Source: Clarireedia homoeocarpa
Lineage: Eukaryota > Ascomycota > Leotiomycetes > Helotiales > Rutstroemiaceae
Assembly: GCA_001465935.1 (NCBI GenBank)
Contig: LNKV01000009.1
Span: 310,001-374,000 of the forward strand
Reading direction: 5' to 3'
Length of the DNA stretch: 64,000 nt
Shown here: one piece after another, positions 24,075-35,401 of the stretch
How positions within the stretch are numbered: the first letter of the stretch is position 1
Layout: each line of letters starts with the position of its first letter
Notes under the pieces: model-generated
The model's input: only the letters and a program-made list of their open reading frames with translations
What the model was told of the DNA's origin: nothing
Database searches by the model: none
Translations under genes and position numbers: made by a program

Positions 24075-26832
24075 GATTCGAGTTACGACCTCAATTATCT
24101 ACAACTGGTCCCCTCAATATCTTTGACTTGGTTCTATTGCTTCCAACTGCGTTGTGGCTCCAATATTAATGCTCTGGCGTGAGGTGTAAAGGTTTGAGTG
24201 ATGTGAACAGAACCAGAACTGAACTGGCCAAGGTTGGAAGAACAGGGCGCATGAGTTTAAATCTGTGAAATGTCTTCGAGCTGGAGGGAATACCAATGCA
24301 ATGTTTAGGAAAATACTTGTGGGGTGTGAATCCCGCCTAGAGGAGTTGGACTCGTAATAACCGGGTAAGTGTCGTCTCGAACTTCCGGTTGTTATTATGG
24401 CGTAGGGCAACCAAAGAAGTAAATCTCCGGTTGTAGTTAGTGTCGACGAGGCAATGAAGCCAAAAAGGGAACAGTCTAAAGGCTGTTGTCTCTGTGTCAA
24501 ATAGGTTATGGAGTTCCTAGTTTGTCGACTCCAAGTGCTCGATGATCGTAGGTGATATCGGATCGGAAATTTTCTGAAAGTTCAGATCAGATCTTCCAAA
24601 TTCAGGTCAAGAATTTCCAGTATGGTAACGATAATACTGCGGTGAAGGAGCATATACAGGCTCTTGCACGGAGTCCAGTTCGGTTTCAGCACAGCGGTAG
24701 ATAGACGCTGAAAGTCCAGTGTTCGTATATTGGAGGAGTGAGAAAGCGTTTGAGTGTCAGGCAAAAAGCAATATGCGACTGACGGAGTGATGGGTGAGTA
24801 AGATGATGAAGCAGCTATGATTGGTCGATGAAGATGCAGCAAAGTTTGGTACTCTACTGGGGCGAAAGAACGGCGCGGATAAGGAACGCAGGGACGAGAG
24901 CGTCTCCCTCTGGTGCTCTACCAATAGCCAAAGTAAGTGAATCACTTTCAGAGGACGTTCCTCGAAGTAAGTACTATCTCTTACTGTATACAGAGTGATT
25001 TGACTTCGTATCCGATTCGGTTTGGTTGTACTAATGTTGTCGGCGGGAAAAAATAGATAGTGTGTGACGGAATAGGTGACGAAAACGTCTTGAGTGAGAT
25101 CAAATAATGAAGCACGCGTTGGACAGAAAAAGTCGAATGCAAGGTACCTTCAATCCAGAGCCGGTTTCGATGGAAATTGTGCGGTTTGGAAAGAAGTGCC
25201 TTGGTTCAGAGGTCTTGTCTTGAGGCAGGTGCAGCTGTGAATTTGTGTGTCGCCTCCCGCCAACGATGTTGGTGCAGTCTTTACAACTCGGCCCAGATGG
25301 GAAAATTTTGGCGCACTTCCGCTTCCGAAGTCGAGGATTAACAGAAATGGTGTCAATTAATGCCGGGCTCAACGAGAGAGATGGCAGTGAGTTTCAAAGA
25401 TTTTACCTATAGGCGAGGGTAGGTTTATTGGACGATCAGAAGGCAGTTTGGGCGAAGGTATACGAAGATATACGCATGTGGCTAAGTGCGAGCACGACTC
25501 AGCAGCGGTTGAAGATTGAAAGATGGGATGAGATGAAGCAGGTAAAATGTGGTGGTGGTCAGAGGTTTGGAGACGAATCTGCGTTTATGTTGCCCGTTGC
25601 CGAATTTGATATTTAATTCGATGATGATGAACTTGGATTTCCTCGCCTCGTTCCTTGAACACAGCCAGTCGAGAAAATCAAGATGACCAGGCCCCAGGTC
25701 CCTCTAGAATTTCTAAATGCGAGTAGAAAATTGGGACATGGACGCAGCGCTGCAGGCCTGTTCGGTTCGTCTACCCATGCTCCACACCCCGGAGACTTAG
25801 AGATGAGTTGATCGAAGGGAAGGGGGAAGGAGAGGGCAGGAGAGGGAAGGGGGTCTCCATTCCCGGTACGGTACTTCGACGCCCCAAGCAAGACCCGTCA
25901 TGTATACAAGGTAGATCGTCTCGTCGCTAAACCTGCGAGGCTGATCCCAAGATTCCCTCATTTGTACTGCCGTACCGCATATTTGACGGCTTCTGTGGGG
26001 ACACCTGTCGTCTCGGCCTGCCTACATCTTGGGGATGCTACTGCCACATTGTCAATGCCATACAACGATAACCTAGTCATGATATGTAACATGCATCAAG
26101 ATCTACCGTACTCCCCCGAGAAAAGCTTTTTACAACAGTCCGTTCAAACTTCGGGGAACCTGACAGTGCTCGTTCACGGCTTGGACGTTGTGGCTAGTGA
26201 CTGCTTTCAGGGGCACAATAGGATTCAGAATTATGATACCGGAGAATTACCTTTTTCAACGACCTCGAAATTTCAATGGCCTCGAAATTCCCAAACTGAC
26301 GAGCAAGAAGAGACCCCTTCAGCCACTGGTTTTCCCGAATGCCTCCGCTCATACAACACTTGGCCGCAATGCTATGTAAGTGGTGTAGCAAAAAGGCGGT
26401 AGAAAAACGAGTCAACAACGTCCAAAGACAGTATCTGATACAATTCGATACAGAACTTACCTAGAACTCCGAGCGATCCTTGTTGGATCTTAAATTTGAT
26501 GCAGCATGCACAGCGTTTATTGAAGCAGTCGGCAACCCTGGCGCAAGGTCCAGGATGGTCAGATTGGCCCTCGAGGAGTTATCGGGGATGTGATGATATG
26601 ATAGGCGCGTTGGAGAATCGAAATGAGGTGTTGCTTTTTACCTTGGCTAAAATGGATGGGAGCTGGGGGCTTAGAGAATTGGCCTAGAACATTTCATCTG
26701 TGCCTGTGCCCTGGCAGGCCTGTGTTCTCGGAAATAGAAACTTTTTGGAAGGCTGCCAGCCAGTCCAAAGGCATGCGAGGAGTGTAATTTGCATGTTGCT
26801 TGTCGTGACTCGTGATGGACATTGGAGAACCA

Positions 26833-26870
26833 TGCTAGCAAGCTAGCAAGCTAGCAGGCTATCAAGCTAC
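26833..26870. repeat. Tandem AGCTAGCA-type repeat
   Basis: Three and a half copies of a roughly 9-bp unit built around the palindrome GCTAGC. The palindromic units could form small cruciforms. Confidence 0.75.
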
Positions 26871-27422
26871 ATGTGCTGTTGTGACTTGTGGCTGAAGCCT
26901 GACATCACATCTACTTGGGATCAGCCGAAGCCGTAAATTTCCGTGCAGTGCAGTAGTTCTACAGAATATTGGGCGTCATAATTTGGGGCAATAGATAGCT
27001 GGCGGTACGGCATTCGCACCTCGGCCACTCAATTGGAACGGGCGCTATTGTGCTCCTCGGCCAGCGGAAAGGCTGAGTTATCTCGAGTTTTCAGAGTTGC
27101 TGTTTCCGTATGCGACTGCGACCTAATTGAGAGTCTGTGCAGAATAGTGTTAGTGGCTTGTTGTGATTACTACAGGGATATCCGTGTGAGCGATGCATGC
27201 ACTATTTATCCGGGACCGTTTCCGTGATGAAGATGGAGATGGCAACGAGCCAGGTCAAGGGGATTGGATAAATGGTTGGATTGTCAATCAATTACTCATC
27301 TACAACGAGGAAAATCCATTCTCTTCTCCTGGGACCCATTGCCCAGAAGAACGTTAGTGCTATATTCGGCTCTTTTAACCCGAGCGCCGAGAACCGTTGG
27401 TCCTCGCCATCAAGGACCTGGT

Positions 27423-27452
27423 ATGCGATATACAGTAATGCGATATACAGTA
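27423..27452. repeat. Perfect 15-bp direct duplication
   Basis: The 15-mer ATGCGATATACAGTA occurs twice head to tail with no spacer. It lies 10 bp before another short tandem array. Confidence 0.85.
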
Positions 27453-27461
27453 ACCTCTGGA

Positions 27462-27506
27462 CTCCACTGGCCTCCACTGGCCTCCGCTGGCCTCCACTGA
27501 CCTCCG
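27462..27506. repeat. 10-bp CCTCCACTGG tandem array
   Basis: About four and a half copies of a 10-bp unit, with one A-to-G and one G-to-A variant. Confidence 0.85.
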
Positions 27507-29457
27507 TTCTTTTAATAGCTAAGACATATATACTAAAGTCGGATTTCGAGAGAGGCTTGGGACGACCAATTATTTGTATAGTGGATGCTGCTGCTGGTGC
27601 TGCTGGCAAAACGAGCTTTGTGCCGGATATGTTGCTGATTTCCTTGCACAGAAATCTGGATTCGCCCCGTCTGCGTTCGGCCTAACTGTCCGATTTGGAA
27701 GGGCTCGTTGCTCGTTGCTCGCCGGAAGTCGGCACCCAAGTGGGCGACGAACGCGCGAGGTATCTCGAAGCACTAGAGAAGCCATTGCAGGGCTCAAAGC
27801 TCAAGCCTTATCGTGTGTGGCTCTCGGTCGTTCTTCCGCTGCACAGATCACTCTTAGGTCGACTTCTTCAGATGCAGGACTAATCATGCAGAACTCAACC
27901 ATCCTCATGCACATACTGTATAGACACGCCACGAGCCGCATACAACATTAAATGAATCCCCCTCGCAGGTCAGGTTCAGCCATCAACTTTTCCTCCGAGA
28001 CTGAGCCCTAAGTCAACCAGAGAAATTTAGCCATAGGGAAGGTGGAGATCTACGGGGTAATGACAGTCAGACAGTCTGACAGATTCTTCAGGGATTCCGC
28101 TCGCTTCCGTGTCGCCAAAAGGACACACATTTTAATTTGTGCTTTCTCCTCCTCCACATGTAGAATGCGAGATCTGAATATTGCTACCAGCGATCTGCCC
28201 TGCATGAGCAGTTACACAAGCCAAGCGACTCTCACAATAAGCGTCAGAAGAATATTACAATATTTGATGGTGGTATGAACCGGCCTAGACAGAGTTCCGA
28301 GATTGCGGGCGTGGCGGAGGATAAGAACGAATTGCTGTGGACAAACGCGTATAGTATCATGTACATAGTAATATGAGAGGTCCTATAGAGACCTGACTCA
28401 GGGGTAGGGCTTATGCTGATTCTCTGCATAGCGCGCTTTTCGGGTTCTCATTATTCAGGCGCTTCTTCAAACACGGCCCCCTCCCCCTGATGACGAAATA
28501 TCCAGTGTCTATCATGCATTTTATCGCAACAATGAGAACCATATAGCTCGGTATATGTCCCTCTTCGTCGTCATCACACCACGCTTGGCGTATATTGTAC
28601 TCAGCAAGTCCAGGAATCCCGACGAAGGTCATGCAACTGGTACGGCATGTATCGAATCCCGCCCCCCCAAAGGTCTAATCTGATGTCGGATGTTCAGGCG
28701 TAACATAAATGATGAGATATTTTATCCAAGTAAATCACATCAGGCTTTCTTCCTTTCTTTAGACAACATTTCCGACATGCCCCGCCGAACATGAGCAGAC
28801 AATATTAGCAACTTCGAGAATCTTTCCATTCTGGTCATTTATTGGCTGATGCTGCTTCCCCACAGAAATCTGTATATAGCAGCGTAATTTTAGCAACTAA
28901 ATCTTAGCTAAGTGCCACATTCAATACAATACTATATGGTAGCCGAGCTGGCGGAGAAGAGGAATCATGCCTGTCGTCCTTGGCGGTAGATGCAGTTCAG
29001 CCCCTGTGGGAGAAGGCTATATCTGATCCGAATTTTTTTGAATATATCTATATTTACTACATCGCTCCTCCGTCCTAACATGGACCTCGCCTGTGGGCAA
29101 AGAATGGACACCAGTCAATAACTTGGTTCTGATATCTTGTACCTTTGGTGCCCGACTCCAAACGAAACCGATCCAGGACTTTTGCTAGGACTTTTGCTGC
29201 AAGGTGACCAAGCTTGCTAGCATCGACGCAACATCGCCAGCGCTTTTTACGAGTATTGCTACTCAGCCCAACCAGCCATTCTCGATCAACAGATTGAGAC
29301 TGGATGATTAAAGCAAATCAAGGATGCTCTATTGATCATCTTAAAGCTTTAATGAGTTCGAGCGTAAGGCCAGTCAGGACAAGGAATCGGGCAGGGATTG
29401 GCGAGGCCAATTTCCATTCTACGTCAGTCTATCAGAGATATCGGCTCGTAATTTATC

Positions 29458-29489
29458 CATTTGCACATTTGCCCATTTGCCCATTTGCC
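29458..29489. repeat. 8-bp CATTTGCC tandem array
   Basis: Four copies of an 8-bp unit. A 9-mer CGGCTCGTA stands on each side of the array, at about 29442 and 29492; the same 9-mer recurs three times in the promoter region of the P450 gene at 52 kb. Confidence 0.7.
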
Positions 29490-32400
29490 TCCGGCTCGTA
29501 CTGAGTGCGAATCATACGAAGGGTGATATAACGTGAGTTGTCACAGACTATCCAAAGGATCGGGAAGTCTGCTTCTTGCGCCGAGCTATGCGTATGCGTA
29601 TATCCTCAAACTGGATTGGGCGGAACGGAGCACGGGCGGACAAGTCGAACTACGTCCTCGCTCAGAATTGTTTAGAATTACTTACCGACCACTTGCCGAG
29701 CACTTACCGCCTGCCCAGCTTGGTTGAATGTCTCATTTCTGCCCTTGCAATTTGTCCAAACTCTAAATCCCGCCGGATCGTCCATCAAGCTCGGGTATGT
29801 TCAGGGTCTTGCCGACGGCCGTTCGCACTGTCCAACCGTTGAGCATCCTTGACGCCCTGACACCTATCCACCTACCTCCCACAGTAATCATCTTAAATAG
29901 TGGGTGGGCGAACTCCTTCCGTGGGGCCGTTGTCTCCGCTATTTCATTCCCGAAGCCCTTGCTGGACGCTGGACTCATTTCAATTTCAATAGGGCATCGC
30001 AGAGACGCCCAGCACCGTGTTCAGATGTCAGCCCGATGATATGGGACAAGACGCGCTGCTCCAAAGGAGGGTCGGTGGGGTTCAAGTCTACCGGTCGACC
30101 GGCGCAGGGTGGGCCAGGAGTCAGGAAGCAGAACTCTGTTTTAATATGCCGCTCTGTCTTTCCGTGGAATGCTCGACGTTAATCCTCGAACTCCTCAAAA
30201 GATACTTAATCTCTATCTTCATGGCGACCGCTGTATCATGACCCCGGAGGTACCACCGTACCTAGAGGGACGGCGCACACGATCCTAGCACCTTTGGCGC
30301 TTACCAGTCGATCCTATAGACCTCGCTACGGGGTACGTACAGCTGCCATTCCTGAAAAGGCCCTATGCACCGACGCCTTGGGGGATTTCATGCTGGCAGC
30401 TGAGGGATTACATGTTTCTTCAACGTGATATATCGGACGATAATATCCAGTGGAATCCATCTCTTACAGAGAACCCTAAGATGGATTCGATTTTCACATG
30501 TCTTTTCCAGGGTCTGCCAATCGTTCGTTCATTTTGCTTCAAGTCTCATCTAATTCAACTGGTCGCGACCTTTCGGCCCACATCTGGCTCATTTTTGGGC
30601 ACCATTATATGTAGACATACTCGCATGGGGGTGTGTGGATGTGCTACTCATTTGGGGACATTCAATTATACTTTACTGGTGAGCGAGACAAGGATATTTC
30701 AAAATATGCCGGGGATTCGTTAGTGCGCATACAGTGGCAGTCATCTGATTTTACCATTGGATATACATCAAGATGGTGTTCTACTAGAACCTTGGAAGAG
30801 AGGGGTTTTATGGAAAAATCTACGGACATACGGATAACATATCCTGCTTTCAAATCGGATATGAATTGTATCGAAATCATGAAGTCGCGTTCAAGGAATT
30901 GCTCTCAGGAGAAACGTGGTTCATATGGCTAGCTGGAAATCAGTGTCAGAATCTGATTTTTTTACTTCTGATTTCAGACGGTTGCGAAGTACATTATGCA
31001 TCTCTAACGGTTTCCTTGTCAATTCCCCGTCTCAATTCATCACACTCAATGCAATAAGTGTCAATCTCAACGCTAGTGGCTAGATTTGTGTTCTTGTTTG
31101 TGTAACTTACCTGTTTCTGGCGTGTGTTTATTGCTTAGTTGCCGTAACATGCATTAGACGAAGCTCCCATGCATATATCTTACTCAGTATGATCGTACGA
31201 ACTACTGAAGCTTTCAAGTGTTGTTAGTACATATATTTACTGTTCACCAGTCTTCGAGAAGACACAATAGGTTTGCGTTATATCTAGGTGCTGCATGAAG
31301 TAAAATAAATTTCGAATCGCCAGAAGACTGAGGTATTGTGCTTATCACGACGGCAGAGTATCATTTCGGCAGTTGTTATCCTCACATGTCGCTTTGCATA
31401 TTTCCCGTGTGTTCCTTTACAGCTCGCATGAAGCAAATATGTATTTCCTCATGTATATATTCAATATTGTTGCCATGGTGCATTCAACAGAATACAGAAT
31501 CACATCTAGTGATAAGATGCACTACTAGCACTATAAGAAACACACGGGATATCATACTATCAACCATGAGCACCAATCATGAATATCGTTTGTTTTCTTG
31601 TCATACAGACATAAGTGTCGCACCGATGAGGTCAGCGAGCGCATAGTATTGCAGTCATTTTATTGTTCGACGCACTTCCCAACGCCTGGGCTGGGTCAAT
31701 AAAGGCCCGTCGTCATAACTACTGAAATGAGAAACTCTGGACTTCTGAATCAGCCAAAGTAAGCGCTTTTGGCAACTCATTTATCAGTATCCTGTAAGCC
31801 TTTTCTTTACCTTATATATTATCGAAATAATAGGAAATTTTGCCCCCGTGCTGGTTCCTCGATATGCAGAACCCGGCATTGTAGCATCCAGTGCCAATCC
31901 AGTGCCAAACCATGCACAACTCAAGATATTCTCTACCAGCTGAACCGACAGTCATACGCTCATGTACATCGAAATAGAGTATCTGGTTTCATTGTTAATG
32001 GTCGTTGAAATTCTGCCCAGGGTTGCATCCCTTCAAATCGTGGGGATTAATCAATATCCTGTCACTTCAGACTCTTACTGGACCGGCATCATGAACGCAT
32101 TCTTTATCTATGTACAGTAAGCCTTTCCACCACTCTAGATCTGCCGTGCCATTGTTGCAGGGCTGCGCTGCAGTGGTCGTCACTCCGCTTCTTTTTGCGG
32201 TCACCTGCTAGCGTACTGGCAAGAACGTACAGGCACATGCACATTGTGCTGACACTCACCGAAGCCAGGCTTCAAAAGTATTAATGCACTAGAGCTACAA
32301 TTCGTCAATATGAGACAAGCTTACCTTACAACAAGGAGCTACTACTTAGGAGGGGGGTGTCTATGGTATCGATTCAACTCGGGAAGCCCATCCGCCACCG

Positions 32401-33024
32401 CGGATTGGAGCGTGAACGATACGCACCAGCCAGAAACCACCATTGCAGTTGGATCATACCAATCAATCGGATTACGGGGTTGAAGTCTTACTGCTGCTAC
32501 GGTATTAGGTTGAAGGAGGCGCCTCATTTCAAAAATACCTAAATTTGCCATCAAAAGGAAAACCTAACATTGATGGACCTAGAAAGATTTACTATGTCTT
32601 GTAGAGCCACGAACTTTATGTAATTTGGAAGCATTTTGAGCTTACTCTAATAACTTTAGGAAACAATTGATAAACTTAAGCTCAAAAAAAGGAATTGCTT
32701 CGTAGTGCCTCCTTCCTCATTTGCCACAAACGACCCTCTGCCACGGAATTTTCCATAAACCTTCATGTGAGACAAGAAGAAAATTATCATACGATGGTGA
32801 TTCCAAGAACTTTCCAGAAATCCCAACAATTACCACAGCAAGGAATACGGTCGACATATCTGGGGCTTCCAAGTCGTCTGTGGAACCAGATTTTGCCCCC
32901 AACCCACTCCGCCGTCTGTGTCTCAACACCGAGAGATTCCACTTCAAGGAATACCTACAACGGAAGCCGGGTCGCCACACCCAAGACATTGTGTGCTCTG
33001 CGCAGACAAGATGGACTGTTGCAT

Positions 33025-33084
33025 AGCATAACATAGGCACAGCATAACATAGGCATAGCATAACATAGGCATAGCATAACATAG
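33025..33084. repeat. 16-bp AGCATAACATAGGCAT tandem array
   Basis: About 3.75 copies of a 16-bp unit with a single C/T variant in the first copy. It does not code for anything recognisable. Confidence 0.9.
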
Positions 33085-34404
33085 AATGAGGATAAGTACG
33101 TATATGCCTACAAATGACCCTTGCAGGCTCGGTACCATGATTTGGCAACCACAAAATTTGCAACGTGTCTTAGAGATACTGGCTATGGAGTGGGGGCACA
33201 GCAATCCAATATTATGGGCCGGCTCAGCCATATGTTGATCGTATTCTGTTTATTATGATGGAAGTGGGGAGTCGTGTGTTCACATGTAGTGGAGGAGTCA
33301 GGAAACTGTTTTCTATTCTTGTCTGCGCCGGTTACGAGAACGATATTTAGAAATTCGCTTGGTGGAAAGGGAAACTTCCGCGTAGGGAATGTCAATCGGA
33401 CTAGCCGCTCAGTGTGTTTTAGGAAATGAATGGCCAAGGGCGAAAGATATCCGCGGCAGATAGTAGGGAGATGGGGGATGAGAAAGGAGAGGCTAATGAG
33501 GGGTCAATCAACCAAGACGACTCTTTCCTACTCCCCAAATTACCATTCAACACCATACAATCACACTAACTTATCGCATTTTCTTCAGGTAGACACATGA
33601 CTTCTGTATCAAACCGAACTCGTCTTCCATAATACGATCGATGATTTTGCATGTCCAAGAATGAACTTATTACGCACCTAGAAAACACACTTCGGCACAG
33701 GATGCGAATAAAAAAAAAAAGACATATAATACACGAGATGAGATAGGGGCAACCAGATGGTATATTCCTTGGCTTCAACATCAGGTGTGTGCTGGTTCGA
33801 GAGTTATACTTGTCTTGGCAAAAGCTAGAGAACTTCAAGTCATATTTGCCATGCACATTATCGACGAATACTTCACGGCGATACCGCATCCGTCCACTTC
33901 ACTCTGTGCTGAAAGGAAAAAACGACAGTAGAAACCCGCCAGTACTTAGCAGTTGCCACTAGCAACTCTGTTCCCAATGTCAATAAATCACCTTCCATCC
34001 CCACCACTTCTCCCCGCCCCCGCCCCCAACCAACACACGATAACGCGCGATACGAGCATTGACCCCTCCCATCTAACTACGACCAAATCGATGCTATCAC
34101 TGTCAGAAGTATATTACAAGGAAATATACTCGGTGAGCGAGCTCCTAGTCCAATTTCGGAGAATTTTCAACAAACCGTACCTGTGAGCGGCTCCGCGTTT
34201 CAGATGGTGGGGGAGTCGATCATCCGAGCGGGCCTGAGAAATCTTGAAAAGAAAAAGAAAAGAAAAAATATTTGCATACGGGCGGCTCGCGCTGGGGAAA
34301 AAGGCAGTCGCAAATCGGAGAAGATGGCTGAAGTGCGATCTGGAGATCGGATCTGATGGATTCATTCAGGATTTACGCGTATGGAAGGTGGTGGGATAAG
34401 AGTG

Positions 34405-34430
34405 AGGATGCGGATGCGGATGCAGATGCA
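34405..34430. repeat. (GGATGC)n microsatellite
   Basis: Four copies of a 6-bp unit with one variant; non-coding context. Confidence 0.8.
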
Positions 34431-35401
34431 AGTGGCCCACTTTATGCGCCCCGGAACGACGCGCGAAGGTTATGATATCTCATTTTGTTTGTGGGGAGAG
34501 GGGTGAATAGATGCAGGCGGTTATGTGTGTGACTGGTTTCGCTAGTGCTGGGAGGTTATTTCGACGATGGTCCTGAGATGAGAAGCCGGATGTTCATGCT
34601 TCTTTGTGTCATGGCAAACGATAGGTGGTTTGCATCTTTAGATTTACGAAGCTTGCATGCAGTGGGCGGTTTCCAGGTGGGTGGGGCGGGAGATAACTTT
34701 CCTTCCCCGCTTCTAGGAATGTGCCTTGATGAGAAATAGATGAGTTCCAAGAGAAAGAAGTTAGAAGTATGCAGGAGACTATGCCATGATGCGAATGCGC
34801 GGGGTGAAGAATCGTACGATTAAGTGACGGAATGCTGTCACAGATACCCTTGAGGGAAATGAAAGGAAAAGTCGGCGCATGCTTCTTTGCCTAATCTATA
34901 CTATATTTTTCCGTACTGTACGGTTCCTGTGCTTTGCACATCTTCATGCTATGGCTGATACTGATGCGTAATGTATGCTAAACGTTCTTAAGATCTGTCC
35001 ATCGGATCGTTCGGCCTCCCTCTCAACATGACCCATTTCCTATCAGTGAACTGACTGTGCTTTTACCTATCCTGTGGGCATTCGTAATATCGCCGCTGTT
35101 GAAAATCTATGGTCGAAGGCAGTAGGACCGCCGCATTCAGAGCCAGAAGAAGAGTCGAATGAAGAATTTATATGTGTCGTGAGTGCAAAAGGAAAGAATC
35201 AATCATATACACCCGGGGGGCAAGCCATGCATGCAAGTCAAGTGAAAACAAAAACTCCGTATCTAGTATGTCAATGAGCTCATGCCGACCATAATTCATC
35301 CTTAATCCATTGTAATCCGTTCGATGTTCCCATCCTCCCCTCCATCGTAAAATCCTCTTGTCTACCCATTCCTGTTACCCATAGAATAGAAGAGCATGCC
35401 A

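Larger units (their letters stand above)
24075..35401. other. 11.3-kb gene-poor tract upstream of the velvet gene
   Basis: No open frame on either strand exceeds about 150 codons and none shows a domain, signal peptide or splice-linked continuation that I can recognise. The first 1-1.5 kb is presumably velvet promoter and leader, and the last few hundred bases are the BLM10 3' flank. The interior holds short tandem repeats near 26.8, 27.4-27.5, 29.5, 33.0 and 34.4 kb (listed separately). I see no terminal inverted repeats, transposase or reverse-transcriptase remnants by eye, but heavily decayed elements would be invisible to me. Confidence 0.5.

Noticed and set aside
25962..26402. 146-codon plus-strand frame in the gene-poor tract
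   Set aside because: No recognisable domain and no supporting splice sites; length is compatible with chance in 11 kb.
33025..33084. CRISPR-like array
   Set aside because: Contiguous 16-bp units with no spacers in a eukaryotic genome; it is a minisatellite.
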